Origin: Bacillota bacterium
GTDB lineage: Bacteria > Bacillota > UBA5301
Assembly: GCA_012735535.1 (NCBI GenBank)
Contig: JAAYHC010000021.1
Coordinates: 1-57,887 of the forward strand
Length of the DNA: 57,887 nucleotides
Direction: 5' to 3'
The position numbers were made by a program, and so were the translations under genes. Below are positions 8,819 to 17,592 of the stretch, in pieces (positions within the stretch are counted from its first letter, which is position 1; each line of letters opens with the position of its first letter). The notes below the pieces were generated by a model, which saw only the letters and a list, made by a program, of their open reading frames with translations, did not search any database and was not told the origin of the DNA.

Positions 8819-8838
8819 CATGAGAGGGGGAAGGTGCG

Positions 8839-9168
8839 ATGAAGCTGGTTATTGCGATCGTTCAGGATCAGGATGCTCCTGGGTTAATTGATCAACTGGT
8901 TAAAGCAGAGTTTCGCGCGACTAAACTCGCCAGTACCGGCGGGCTCCTGCGCGAGGGGAACAGTACGGTCTTGGTCGGGGTTGAGGATGAGTTGGTCGAT
9001 AAAGTCCTCGAGATTGTACGCAAATCCTGCTCCACGCGTAAACAACTGATTTCACCTGTCTCCGCTGTCGGTCGCTCGATTCATACTTTTTTACCCTCAC
9101 CGATCGAAATAACGGTGGGTGGGGCGACAGTCTTTGTTCTCGATGTAGATCGCTTTGAAAAGGTGTAA
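8839..9168 (+). CDS. darA: Cyclic-di-AMP receptor DarA (YaaQ)
   Basis: DarA is a PII-like trimeric protein that binds c-di-AMP; its downstream target remains unsettled. The 109-aa product starts MKLVIAIVQDQDAPGL and has the family's FRATKLASTGGLLREGNSTVLVG region, which in known structures lines the nucleotide pocket between subunits. Length and position between tmk and yaaR match the family. The start ATG follows GGGGGAAGG at a normal distance. Confidence 0.95.
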   Translation: MKLVIAIVQDQDAPGLIDQLVKAEFRATKLASTGGLLREGNSTVLVGVEDELVDKVLEIVRKSCSTRKQLISPVSAVGRSIHTFLPSPIEITVGGATVFVLDVDRFEKV

Positions 9169-9174
9169 GGGCCG

Positions 9175-9627
9175 GTGAAGATATCCAGCGGACGTTCCCG
9201 GCGTAGTGCCGGCAGTGGGGGAGCCCCGGAGCGGGCAAGACAAAAACGGGTTGGTCAGACCGGGGCGACCTTTATTGAGAGTTTACACAAGGCTGAAAGA
9301 GACCACCTGCGGCGCAGCCTGGATGAGCTGATTCCACTGCTTGATCAGGCTGCGGCCGATTTACTCAACACCCGGACTCTGCGCAATTTCAATCGCTACC
9401 GCGACTTGGTTCGCGAGTTCTTAGACCACGTAATGCGCGAGACCAATCAGGTTCGGGAGATCTCCGGTTTTAGCGGTGGGCGGCTAAAAATAATGGTAGT
9501 TGTCCAAAAGGTCAACGCAGCCCTCGAAGAAATGGCGCGTGAGGTGCTGGCTGCCCATGCCGAGGGATTGCGTCTGCTCCAGCTTGTCGATGAAATCCGG
9601 GGTTTGCTCCTGGATTTATATACTTAA
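9175..9627 (+). CDS. yaaR: YaaR family protein (DUF327)
   Basis: This 150-aa protein belongs to the conserved but uncharacterised YaaR family. It begins at GTG 9175, directly after AAGG of the preceding gene end, with a basic, low-complexity N-terminus (about 35 residues). It then forms an all-helical region with the typical LDELIPLLDQAAADLL and RYRDLVREFLDHVM patterns and a C-terminus VDEIRGLLLDLYT. No catalytic motif is visible. It lies between darA and holB as in other Firmicutes. Confidence 0.88.
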   Translation: MKISSGRSRRSAGSGGAPERARQKRVGQTGATFIESLHKAERDHLRRSLDELIPLLDQAAADLLNTRTLRNFNRYRDLVREFLDHVMRETNQVREISGFSGGRLKIMVVVQKVNAALEEMAREVLAAHAEGLRLLQLVDEIRGLLLDLYT

Positions 9628-9643
9628 CCGAGGGGAACACCAT

Positions 9644-10534
9644 TTGTCTATTTATTCTTTTCAACAACTTATCGGTCAAGAGCGGGCCAAAACCATTCTG
9701 CGGCACTCTTTGGAACGTGGGCGGATTAGCCACGCCTATCTGTTCGTCGGGCCGAGCGGGACGGGGAAACGCACTTTAGCCTTGGCTTTCGCGGCCGCGC
9801 TTAACTGTTTGGCGGACCAACGGCCATGCGGAAGTTGCCGGAATTGCCGGAGAATCGATGAGGGCAATCATCCGGATGTCACGGTACTCGAGCCGGAGGG
9901 GCGGAGCTTTAAGATCGACCAGATCAGACAGGTGCAACAACTCATTTCGCTCAAGCCTTATGAAGCACGTTCGAAGATCTTCATTCTGGATGGGGCCGAG
10001 GCCTTGACCGAGCAGGCAGCCAATAGCTTGCTCAAGACCCTCGAGGAGCCGCCGCCGTATTCGGTGCTGATCTTGCTGGCTGATGACAGTGCGTTATTGC
10101 CGACGATTACCTCACGCTGTACGCTCGTGCATTTTCAACCGTTGCCCCAGGAAACGGTCGAGGAGTATTTGCGCCAACGAGGCATCGTTGAGGCCGCCGA
10201 AATTGCTGCCGCCAGCGGAGGATCGATCGGCAAAGCGCTGCATTTGGCCGAGATCTGGCCGGAAGTTTCTGAGGCGGTTCAGACCTTCTTGGAGTTAGTC
10301 CGTTCGGATCAGGCGTGGAAGATTAATGCCGGTATTTACTCCCGATTCAAGGAGAACCAGGAGTTCCGCCGGTATTTTCTCGAATTATGTGAGCAAAAGT
10401 ATAAGACAACTAGTGTCTCTGCATTGACAGCCATCCATGCGGCGAGAGAAATGCTTAAGGCCAACGTTGGCCCGGATGCGGTGCTGCGCAGCCTGGCCAT
10501 TCGTTTGGCCGGAGACCAAAGGAGCGCAAATTAA
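9644..10534 (+). CDS. holB: DNA polymerase III delta-prime subunit
   Basis: HolB is part of the clamp-loader that places the sliding clamp on DNA. I choose TTG 9644 with GAGGGGA at 9630-9636, since the family N-terminus (SFQQLIGQERAKTILR) follows at once; the open frame extends further upstream over yaaR. The 296-aa product has a P-loop GPSGTGKRT near residue 38 and a four-cysteine zinc module (NCLADQRPCGSCRNC). It then has DGAEALTEQAANSLLKTLEEPP and a sensor-like TITSRCTLVHFQP. It ends with TAATG, sharing one base with the start of ricT. Confidence 0.94.
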   Translation: MSIYSFQQLIGQERAKTILRHSLERGRISHAYLFVGPSGTGKRTLALAFAAALNCLADQRPCGSCRNCRRIDEGNHPDVTVLEPEGRSFKIDQIRQVQQLISLKPYEARSKIFILDGAEALTEQAANSLLKTLEEPPPYSVLILLADDSALLPTITSRCTLVHFQPLPQETVEEYLRQRGIVEAAEIAAASGGSIGKALHLAEIWPEVSEAVQTFLELVRSDQAWKINAGIYSRFKENQEFRRYFLELCEQKYKTTSVSALTAIHAAREMLKANVGPDAVLRSLAIRLAGDQRSAN

Positions 10535-11688
10535 TGTATAAAGTTGTAGGAGTTCGCTTTAAAAAAGCTGGTAAGATATATTACTTTGACCCCGGAGATA
10601 TTGAGCTGGCCCTCGGGGATGGGGTTATTGTTGAGACAGCGCGAGGGATTGAGTTCGGTTATCTCGTTGTAGGGCCGAAAATGGTCAGCGAAGAGGAGAT
10701 CGTCACCCCGCTGAAAAAGGTCATCCGTAAAGCCGATGAAAGCGACTTCAAAAAAGTCGAAGAAAACGAACAAAAGGCCAAAGAGGCTTTCCGGATCGGA
10801 CTGGAGAAGATCGCCAAACACGGTTTGCCGATGAAATTGGTAAATGTCGAATACACCTTTGACACGAAAAAAATCATCTTTTATTTTACCGCCGAAGGCC
10901 GAGTCGACTTTCGTGAATTGGTCAAGGACTTGGCCAGTGTTTTCCGGACGAGGATCGAGCTACGCCAGATCGGTGTGCGCGATGAGGCCAAGATGGTCGG
11001 CGGACTCGGTTTATGCGGGCGCCCGATCTGTTGCCATACCTTTTTAGGTGAATTTGAACCGGTTTCCATCCGCATGGCCAAGGATCAGAATTTGTCGCTA
11101 AATCCCACCAAGATCTCCGGATTGTGCGGACGGCTGATGTGTTGTTTACAGTTCGAGGCCGATACTTATAAAGATGCGCTTGAGCAATTGCCAAGTGTTG
11201 GTGATCTCATCGAGACCCCGCAAGGGCAAGGCAAGGTTACCGAAGTTAATCCGTTAACCGGTGAGGTCCATGTGGAGGTGGCCGAGGGCGTAGAAGTCGT
11301 GCTCAACCTCGGCGATGATGCCGCCAAATGTGATGGCTGCGACCACTGCTGCTCCGTACGTCATCAGGTCACGGCAGCTAATTGTCCCTTGGCCCAAGAG
11401 CTGGAAGAGGAGCCGCTGCTTGTCGTCCAAGAAGAGCCGTCTCCTGCCGAACCGGAAACTACTCAACCAAATGCGGAGGTTGAAAAAGAAGGCGCCAAAC
11501 CCAAGCGCAACCGGCGTAAACGGAAAGCTAAAGGCGGACAGAATAAAAAGGCGGCGGGCCAGCCCGCTCAGGAAGGGTCGGCTGCTCCGGACGAAGTGTC
11601 CAAGAGCAAGCATAATAAACAGGGGAAAAAGCGGCGTCGACCGAAAAAACGTCAGCCCGCGGCGGAGAAAGAACCAACTACCGACTAG
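10534..11688 (+). CDS. ricT: Regulatory iron-sulfur protein RicT (YaaT, PSP1 domain)
   Basis: RicT (YaaT) works with RicA and RicF in RNA maturation with RNase Y and in promoting Spo0A phosphorylation. The 384-aa product carries the PSP1 domain in the first ~270 residues, with paired cysteines in CGRPICCHTF and CGRLMCCLQFE and a further CDGCDHCCSVRHQ cluster; these are the residues linked to FeS binding in the family. From about residue 290 it has an acidic and then very Lys/Arg-rich, low-complexity tail of roughly 95 residues, longer than in the Bacillus protein as I know it. The tail overlaps the minus-strand Mur ligase gene by 11 bases, stop to stop. YabA, the usual next gene, is missing. 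Confidence 0.93.
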   Translation: MYKVVGVRFKKAGKIYYFDPGDIELALGDGVIVETARGIEFGYLVVGPKMVSEEEIVTPLKKVIRKADESDFKKVEENEQKAKEAFRIGLEKIAKHGLPMKLVNVEYTFDTKKIIFYFTAEGRVDFRELVKDLASVFRTRIELRQIGVRDEAKMVGGLGLCGRPICCHTFLGEFEPVSIRMAKDQNLSLNPTKISGLCGRLMCCLQFEADTYKDALEQLPSVGDLIETPQGQGKVTEVNPLTGEVHVEVAEGVEVVLNLGDDAAKCDGCDHCCSVRHQVTAANCPLAQELEEEPLLVVQEEPSPAEPETTQPNAEVEKEGAKPKRNRRKRKAKGGQNKKAAGQPAQEGSAAPDEVSKSKHNKQGKKRRRPKKRQPAAEKEPTTD

Positions 11689-13264
11689 TCAATTGAAGAT
11701 AATCTGGGATTGCGAGGATAGCCGGCTCACTGGAGAGTTCATCATAAGGGTCGGCTATCGCGATTTGCGGGTGCTCGGCGATGATTTGGCGCAAAAGGCG
11801 GTTAGCGGCATTCATGCCTTGCGCCCCCAACAGCAAAATTACATCTCCGCGGGCACTGGCGGCCAGCGCGCTCGCTAATGCCTCGCGGAGCTGAGGATAG
11901 TAGCGATACGGCACTTCGGCTTGTTGAAAGGTTTCGAAAAAGGCCCTTTTTTCATCGGGGCTGACACGGTCTTGCTCACTGACCACATCTTCACTGGCGG
12001 TGAGGATGCACTTAACCGGTACGGCCTCTTCTCGGATACTGGCGATAATCGCCTCTGCATTCTGCCGGTTGATAGTTACCCCGCGGTTGCCCCGGATGGC
12101 GTGGACCAAGATCAGTTGACGCGAGGTGAGCGGAGCACACGCGGCAATGGCAGCTTGCAACCCGGCAGGATTGTGAGCGAAATCGTCGATGATGAGTATA
12201 TCGCCCTGGTAGATGTATTGTAGTCGGCGCGCCACTCCGGTGAAGGAAGTTAATGCCTGCTTAATGATGGGGGGCCGGATCCCCAATAGCAGTGCGGCGC
12301 TTGCGGCGGCGACGGCATTATAAACATTGTGGCGGCCGGGGATCTTGAGGCTGATCGGCACCGAATCTGCAACAAGCTGTTGGCCTCCGATGGCGGTCAG
12401 AGCATCCCAGCTTAAGGTAAAGCTCGTTCCGGTAGAGCCGATGACAAGGTCTGTTCCCCGGATGTGGCAATGGGCGGAGAGGCCGAATAGGAGCGGGTTT
12501 TGCACCTGACCGACAGCCAGGGCTTGGCGAACGAGTGGATCGTCGCCGTTGGCCAGCGCTCGGCCGGCGGGATCGATCAGTTTAAAGAAGTCGCCTTTGG
12601 TCCGGATATACTCGTTCAAGTCGGAATGTAAGTCGAAGTGGTCCGGAGAGATATTGGTTAGGATGCCGATCTGAAAGGCCAAGCCAAAGCAGCGATCCTG
12701 GGCGATCGCATGGGAGGAGACTTCCATCGTCACCACCTCGGCCTGTTCTTCCACGAGATGATGCAGGAGATGGGCTAGGTCCCAGGGATCAGGGGTTGTC
12801 AGCTTTGCTTCGGTTAGGCGGCGGCCGACTTTGGTGACCAGAGTTCCGATTATCCCGGTGTTATACCCGGCTTCCTCGAGGATAGCGTCGATCATGAATG
12901 AAGTGGTCGTCTTGCCATTGGTGCCGGTTACCCCGATGCAGATCAGCTCATCAGCCGGCTTGCCCCACCAAAATGCGGAGAGGATCGCCGAGGCTTGTCG
13001 AGAATTAACTACGGTGAGCCTGGGAACCGACAACCGGATCGGTTTTTCGGAGACAATTGCCGCGGCGCCGTTGTGAATGGCCTGGTTAATAAAATCGTGT
13101 CCGTCAACATTCAGCCCGTTAATGGCAATAAAAAGCGAGCCCGGGGTTACCGCTCGCGAATCGGTTGTGATCGCCGTGATTTCCAAATCCGGCAAATCGT
13201 TTGTGGTGCAATCGACGAGCAGTCGGTGAGCGGCGAGAATTTGAGCAACTGTCGCTAAACGCAT
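11678..13264 (-). CDS. MurE-like Mur ligase paralogue, atypical specificity loop
   Basis: Mur ligases add amino acids to UDP-MurNAc peptides using ATP. This 528-aa protein starts at ATG 13264 behind AAGGGTGATC and has the MurE layout. An N-terminal UDP-binding domain has ITTDSRAVTPGSLFIAI; a central ATPase has GVTGTNGKTTTSF near residue 113, followed by TTPDP, MEVSSHA and TNISPDHFDLH; a C-terminal domain has DDFAHNPAGL. The carbamylated-lysine region is present (RTKGDFF). The DNPR motif that recognises diaminopimelate in classical MurE is not found: the equivalent stretch reads ILTASEDVVSEQ. The usual GGDRD segment is replaced by HAIRGNRGVTIN. It may therefore use another amino acid or another UDP-linked or non-UDP substrate. 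It stands alone between ricT and rsmI, transcribed against both. Confidence 0.8.
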   Translation of the reverse strand: MRLATVAQILAAHRLLVDCTTNDLPDLEITAITTDSRAVTPGSLFIAINGLNVDGHDFINQAIHNGAAAIVSEKPIRLSVPRLTVVNSRQASAILSAFWWGKPADELICIGVTGTNGKTTTSFMIDAILEEAGYNTGIIGTLVTKVGRRLTEAKLTTPDPWDLAHLLHHLVEEQAEVVTMEVSSHAIAQDRCFGLAFQIGILTNISPDHFDLHSDLNEYIRTKGDFFKLIDPAGRALANGDDPLVRQALAVGQVQNPLLFGLSAHCHIRGTDLVIGSTGTSFTLSWDALTAIGGQQLVADSVPISLKIPGRHNVYNAVAAASAALLLGIRPPIIKQALTSFTGVARRLQYIYQGDILIIDDFAHNPAGLQAAIAACAPLTSRQLILVHAIRGNRGVTINRQNAEAIIASIREEAVPVKCILTASEDVVSEQDRVSPDEKRAFFETFQQAEVPYRYYPQLREALASALAASARGDVILLLGAQGMNAANRLLRQIIAEHPQIAIADPYDELSSEPAILAIPDYLQLTSR

Positions 13265-13359
13265 GTGATCACCCTTGGTGCAGGTACCCGACGATTGGAT
13301 TTTTTACTCGTACGGAGAAAAATATACCTTGGGGCGTACATATTGAAAGGAGTTAACCA

Positions 13360-14226
13360 ATGGCTTCAGATGATCGCGGTCGTTTGTTTATCTGCGCGAC
13401 CCCCATCGGCAATTTACAGGATATCACCTTGCGCTGCCTCCAAGTCCTCAAGGAGGCAGAATTGATTGCCGCGGAAGATACCCGGCATACACGGAAACTT
13501 CTCAATCATTATGATATCGGTACTCCGCTGACTAGTCTGCACGAGCATAACGAGCGGCGTAAAAGCGAACTGATCCTGCAGAAACTTCTCGACGGCAAAA
13601 ATGTGGCGGTGGTTTCGGATGCCGGCATGCCGGGTATTTCGGATCCGGGCGGCCTGCTTATTGCCAAAGCGCTGGCCCATGGGATACAGGTCGAAGCGGT
13701 GCCAGGGCCGTCTGCTGTCATCACCGCGCTTTCTCTCTCCGGGTTGCCGATGGAGCGTTTTATCTTTGACGGCTTCTTGCCGCGGACCCGTAAAGAGCGG
13801 GTCAAATACTTTGAGCAGATCTCCGGCGAAGAACGGACCATCGTCTTTTACGAAGCTCCGCATCGCTTGGTGGATGCATTACGCGACTTGGCCGAAATTA
13901 TACCGGACCGGCCCATTGCCGTCTGTCGGGAACTAACCAAACAGCATGAGGAAGTATTTCGCGGTACTGTAGGAGAAGCGCTGGAGCATTTTCAAAGCCA
14001 AGGAGTCAAGGGTGAGATTACGGTGGTGCTCGGCGGCGTGGCCAAGTCCAAAGCTACGGAGGGTTCGGTTGATTGCGCCATGGTCAAGGACCGTTTGCAA
14101 GAGTTGCTGCAGAGCGGCCATTCGACCAAAGATGCGATCAGGATAATCGTCGACGAAACCGGAATTAGACGCAATATCGTCTATCGACTCGCTACAGAGC
14201 TGGAAAAAAATAAGCCGCAGCAATAA
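13360..14226 (+). CDS. rsmI: 16S rRNA (cytidine-1402-2'-O)-methyltransferase
   Basis: RsmI methylates the 2'-OH of C1402 in the decoding centre of 16S rRNA. ATG 13360 follows AAAGGAG at 13347-13353. The 288-aa product has the tetrapyrrole-methylase fold motifs LFICATPIGNLQDITLR at the N-terminus, AAEDTRHTRKLLNHY near residue 37, VSDAGMPGISDPG near 86 and PGPSAVITALSLSGLP near 115. The order rsmI next to abrB and near metG-tatD is the usual Firmicutes arrangement. The last ~40 residues form a small helix-turn-helix-like tail. Confidence 0.96.
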   Translation: MASDDRGRLFICATPIGNLQDITLRCLQVLKEAELIAAEDTRHTRKLLNHYDIGTPLTSLHEHNERRKSELILQKLLDGKNVAVVSDAGMPGISDPGGLLIAKALAHGIQVEAVPGPSAVITALSLSGLPMERFIFDGFLPRTRKERVKYFEQISGEERTIVFYEAPHRLVDALRDLAEIIPDRPIAVCRELTKQHEEVFRGTVGEALEHFQSQGVKGEITVVLGGVAKSKATEGSVDCAMVKDRLQELLQSGHSTKDAIRIIVDETGIRRNIVYRLATELEKNKPQQ

Positions 14227-14255
14227 CTGCGGCACCATTTTGTGCTGTGACTAAA

Positions 14256-14501
14256 TTAGGAAACGGACTTCATCAGCTCTAAGCAATCAGGACAAATCAT
14301 CTTGTCCATAAAGGTCCGCACGTCTTTTGCATTTCCGCAGAAGATGCAGGCCGGCTGGTATTTTTTCAAGATGATATGTTCACCGTCAACGTAGATTTCC
14401 AAAGAGTCACGCTCTTCGATATCCAGTGTACGGCGGAGTTCGATCGGAATAACGACGCGACCTAATTCATCGACTTTGCGGACGATACCTGTAGATTTCA
14501 T
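14256..14501 (-). CDS. abrB: AbrB family transition-state regulator
   Basis: AbrB proteins are DNA-binding regulators of post-exponential and sporulation genes. Start ATG 14501 has AAGGAG at a normal distance and yields the canonical MKSTGIVRKVDELGRVVIP swapped-hairpin domain; a longer upstream extension in frame is not family-like. The 81-aa product ends with a CIFCG ... MICPDC four-cysteine C-terminal half as seen in Clostridial AbrB. It is transcribed from its own promoter, against rsmI. Confidence 0.95.
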   Translation of the reverse strand: MKSTGIVRKVDELGRVVIPIELRRTLDIEERDSLEIYVDGEHIILKKYQPACIFCGNAKDVRTFMDKMICPDCLELMKSVS

Positions 14502-14550
14502 GGACTGACAACTCCTTCCGTAATCGGTTATCCATGGACTTTTCAGGTAG

Positions 14551-14579
14551 ATTGTACCGATTTTTCCATTTAAAGTCAA
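14551..14579 (-). promoter_or_regulatory. Promoter of abrB
   Basis: Read on the minus strand, TTGACT (14579-14574) and TACAAT (14556-14551) are separated by 17 bases and lie about 50 bases upstream of the abrB start, consistent with a sigma-A promoter. Confidence 0.75.
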
Positions 14580-14614
14580 AGGTCATTTGTCCCTATTTTA
14601 GGGCCTTAGCCGGA

Positions 14615-14643
14615 TTGCAAGCCCTGGCGGCGAGTGCTATAAT
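14615..14643 (+). promoter_or_regulatory. Promoter of the substrate-binding-protein/U32 operon
   Basis: TTGCAA (14615-14620) and a perfect TATAAT (14638-14643) have 17-base spacing and lie 49 bases before the next start codon. The abrB and operon promoters are back to back, about 35 bases apart, so a regulator binding here could affect both. Confidence 0.75.
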
Positions 14644-14691
14644 GCCAAAAGGTAAGGCTTACCGGCGATACCATTTTTTGGAGGAAAGCTC

Positions 14692-15579
14692 ATGGGTGTA
14701 ACCATAGGAATTCTGCAGCTCAAAGCCGAACTTGATGCAGCGGTTGACGGTTTTAAACAAGGACTATGTGCTTCCGGATTTGCAGAGGCCGATATTACCT
14801 TTGATTATCGCAACGTTCAAGAAAACGTGCCTTCCTTTGGCCAAGAGGCCGATGATCTGGTGGCACAAGGTGTTGATCTCATTTTCACCTGCACCACCCC
14901 GGCCGCCAAGTTTGCTAAGGAAGCGGCTGAGTTTTACGGGATTCCGGTTGTGTTTACGATCGTTTATGATCCGGTTGCGGTAGGCTTGGTGGAGAGCTGG
15001 GAAAGTTCCGGCAATCATTTATGTGGGGTTGCCGGCAAAGTTGATCCCGGGCGGAAACTGGGAGTGATGCGAAGCCTAGTACCGGGCTTAAGCCGGTTTG
15101 CGGTCGTCTATGACCCCGATGACCCCAACTCGGTTTTCGAGTTAAATGACTTACAACAGGTGGCTTCTGCTGAGGGGATTTGCATCACACCGATTAAAGT
15201 TCAAAATCCGGCGGTCTTAGCCAACCTGGAGTTTGCCCCGGATTGCCAATTTGCCTTTGTCACCATCGGCCGGATGCTCGAGGAGCATCTGGCTGAATTG
15301 GCCGAAAACTGTTTAGCCCGCGGCATCCCGCTGTGTGGCCATAACCTAGCCGCGGTGCGCGCTGGAGCGGCTTGTTGTGTCGAGGCTCCCTTGGCTGAGC
15401 TGGGCTACCAAGCCGGCACTATTGCGGCCCGGATACTACGTGGTGAGGACCCGGCGGGGCTTGCTATCCAATTACCGGAGAACCCGCGGGTTTATCTTAA
15501 TCGAACGACTTGTGAGCGGTTAAAACTGGATCTCTTGGCAATTCCGGAGGCCGAGATTATTGAAGGAAGGTATTGCTAG
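14692..15579 (+). CDS. ABC substrate-binding-like protein without signal peptide
   Basis: The 295-aa product has the fold pattern of the TrpX/YcjX-type ABC substrate-binding family (DUF534): the FTCTTPAAKFA segment, IPVVFTIVYDPVAVGLV near residue 84, a second lobe beginning RFAVVYDPDDPNS, and GIPLCGHNLAAVRAGAACCVEAPLAELGYQAG. Unlike exported members it starts directly at the first beta-strand (MGVTIGILQLKAEL), with no signal sequence or lipobox, and no permease or ATPase gene is nearby. GGAGG lies just upstream of the ATG. It may be a cytoplasmic ligand sensor; the ligand is unknown. It is translationally linked to the U32 gene, whose GTG overlaps its TAG stop. Confidence 0.75.
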   Translation: MGVTIGILQLKAELDAAVDGFKQGLCASGFAEADITFDYRNVQENVPSFGQEADDLVAQGVDLIFTCTTPAAKFAKEAAEFYGIPVVFTIVYDPVAVGLVESWESSGNHLCGVAGKVDPGRKLGVMRSLVPGLSRFAVVYDPDDPNSVFELNDLQQVASAEGICITPIKVQNPAVLANLEFAPDCQFAFVTIGRMLEEHLAELAENCLARGIPLCGHNLAAVRAGAACCVEAPLAELGYQAGTIAARILRGEDPAGLAIQLPENPRVYLNRTTCERLKLDLLAIPEAEIIEGRYC

Positions 15580-17567
15580 TGACTGTCGATTTCAAAAACC
15601 CTCAACTGGAACTTTTGGCACCGGTAGGACGGTGGGACGTTCTGGAGGCGGTGATTGCGGCCGGTGCAGATGCGGTTTACTTGGGCGGTAAGAAGTTTAA
15701 CATGCGGATGTTCCGCGATGACTATAACTTCACCAACGAAAGTTTGACCGAGGCGATCGCCTACGCGCATGCCCGAAATGTCAAGGTTTATGTGACCGTA
15801 AACAACTTGCACAGCGATCAGGAGCTCGCGGAACAACAGGAGTATCTCGGCTTTTTAGAGCAAGTCCAACCTGATGCCCTCATTGTCCAAGATTTGGGGT
15901 TAATCAAGCTCATCAATGAGCTGGGCTTGACGGTACCGCTGCATGCCAGCGTGATGCTTAACTCGCATAACCTCCCGATGCTCAAGTTTTTGAAAGAACA
16001 TGGGGTTACCAGGGTTGTCTTAAACCGTGAACTGCCGTTTGCGGAGATCGCTAAATTAAGAGATGAATCCGGTTTGGAGATCGAGTATTTTATCCATGGT
16101 GACATGTGTATCGCCCAAAGCGGTCAATGCTATGCCAGCGGGCTACTATTAGGTCAGAGTTCCAACCGCGGGCGTTGTATGAAACCATGCCGCTGGGCCT
16201 ACGATTTCATTGATGCCCGGACCGGCGAGGTCTTACCGACCAAAGCCCCTGGGCCATATTTTTTAGCGATCGGTGATATGTATGTGCTCAACCACATACC
16301 GGAATTGGTTCACTCCGGGATCTGTTCTTTCAAGATCGAGGGAAGAATGCGGGAGGCCGACTATTTAGCCGAGATCGTTTCTATTTACCGCCAGGCATTG
16401 GATGCCTATTTACGTGAACCGTTTGCTTATCGACTAAACCCGCATTGGCAACAGCGGATGCGGCAAATTCGGGTGCGGGATTTTACCACCTGCTATGCCT
16501 TAAAACATCCGGGCCCCGGTGGCATCGGCTATACCGGCGAGAGAGAACCCCAGTTTTTTAGCACCGGGGTCAAAGAGCTAACCCTCGATGAGCGTTTGCT
16601 AGCCAAAGATCCTTTTGCCAAGTTGGTGCAAGATGATCAATTGGCCGCTAAACCGGTCATCTCCGTGCGGATTGGTGATTTAGCGTCGCTTGAAGCAGCC
16701 CTGGCTGCCGGTGCCGACCGGATCTATTTCAGTGGAGAGTCTGCGGTTGACCGCGACTTTATCTGGTCGAAGCAGAACATTATCTCCGCGCTCGAGTTGC
16801 TGTCAGAGGCCAGGGTGCCCGGTGTAATCGTCACCCCGCGGATTACGATGGCACGCGAAATAGCAGAGCTGCGAGCTATGTTCGAATGGCTGGAGGGGCT
16901 TGCCGGGCCAAAACCGGCCGGAGTAATGGTTTCGAATGTCGGAACCCTCCAGTTGGCTAAAGAGCTGACCCAGCTACCGATTTACGGAGATTATTCGTTG
17001 AATGTCTTCAATCTCAAGGCCGTGGAATTGCTCCAAGCAGCCGGGGTGGTCCAGGTAACCGCACAAATCGAGAGTTCTTTTGCGCAGATCAAAGAACTCG
17101 CGGCAGCTGCGCCGCTGCCGATCGAAATCTTGGCCCACGGCAGATTAAGCGCCATGGTGATGGAACATTGTTTGCCGGCCGCTCTCCTGGAGGGCAAGAC
17201 CAAACAAGATATCTGTTCCGCCTTCTGTCGCGAGCGCCGCTATGCTTTAAAAGATATTCGGGATGGAGTGCGTGAGGTCGTCGTTGATCAGTATTGTCGC
17301 AATCATTTGTTGTTGGCCAATGACCTCTGTCTGCTGCCCTTCTTGGAGTCGGTCGCCAAGTTGCCGGTGGCCGGTATCCGCCTGGAGCTTCACTTTATCG
17401 ATTCGGCCGAGGTTGGCCCGATCGTTTCAGCTTATCGACAGGTCTTGGATGCGGTTTATTCCGGCAGGTCGGCCGAGTACTCCGAGCTGATCCGTGATTT
17501 TGTCCGTCGGTCACCTCGCCCGCTGGGGTTAGGGGCTTATCCCCGGGGCGTTGTCGGTTTAAGGTAA
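15579..17567 (+). CDS. U32 family protein (peptidase-like, RlhA/TrhP type)
   Basis: U32 proteins are annotated as peptidases, but the studied bacterial members (TrhP, RlhA) are needed for tRNA or 23S rRNA hydroxylation. GTG 15579 is chosen because GAAGGAAGG (15562-15570) is well spaced; TTG 15573 is too close. The 662-aa product carries the signature near residue 170: EYFIHGDMCIAQSGQC followed by GRCMKPCRW. After about residue 360 a second, diverged U32-like half has VMEHCLPA and a later CSAFCRERR. Total length resembles RlhA more than the shorter TrhP. The paired cysteine sets suggest an FeS cluster. Confidence 0.85.
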   Translation: MTVDFKNPQLELLAPVGRWDVLEAVIAAGADAVYLGGKKFNMRMFRDDYNFTNESLTEAIAYAHARNVKVYVTVNNLHSDQELAEQQEYLGFLEQVQPDALIVQDLGLIKLINELGLTVPLHASVMLNSHNLPMLKFLKEHGVTRVVLNRELPFAEIAKLRDESGLEIEYFIHGDMCIAQSGQCYASGLLLGQSSNRGRCMKPCRWAYDFIDARTGEVLPTKAPGPYFLAIGDMYVLNHIPELVHSGICSFKIEGRMREADYLAEIVSIYRQALDAYLREPFAYRLNPHWQQRMRQIRVRDFTTCYALKHPGPGGIGYTGEREPQFFSTGVKELTLDERLLAKDPFAKLVQDDQLAAKPVISVRIGDLASLEAALAAGADRIYFSGESAVDRDFIWSKQNIISALELLSEARVPGVIVTPRITMAREIAELRAMFEWLEGLAGPKPAGVMVSNVGTLQLAKELTQLPIYGDYSLNVFNLKAVELLQAAGVVQVTAQIESSFAQIKELAAAAPLPIEILAHGRLSAMVMEHCLPAALLEGKTKQDICSAFCRERRYALKDIRDGVREVVVDQYCRNHLLLANDLCLLPFLESVAKLPVAGIRLELHFIDSAEVGPIVSAYRQVLDAVYSGRSAEYSELIRDFVRRSPRPLGLGAYPRGVVGLR

Positions 17568-17592
17568 TCTACGTTGGGAGAGGAGAGCTGCC

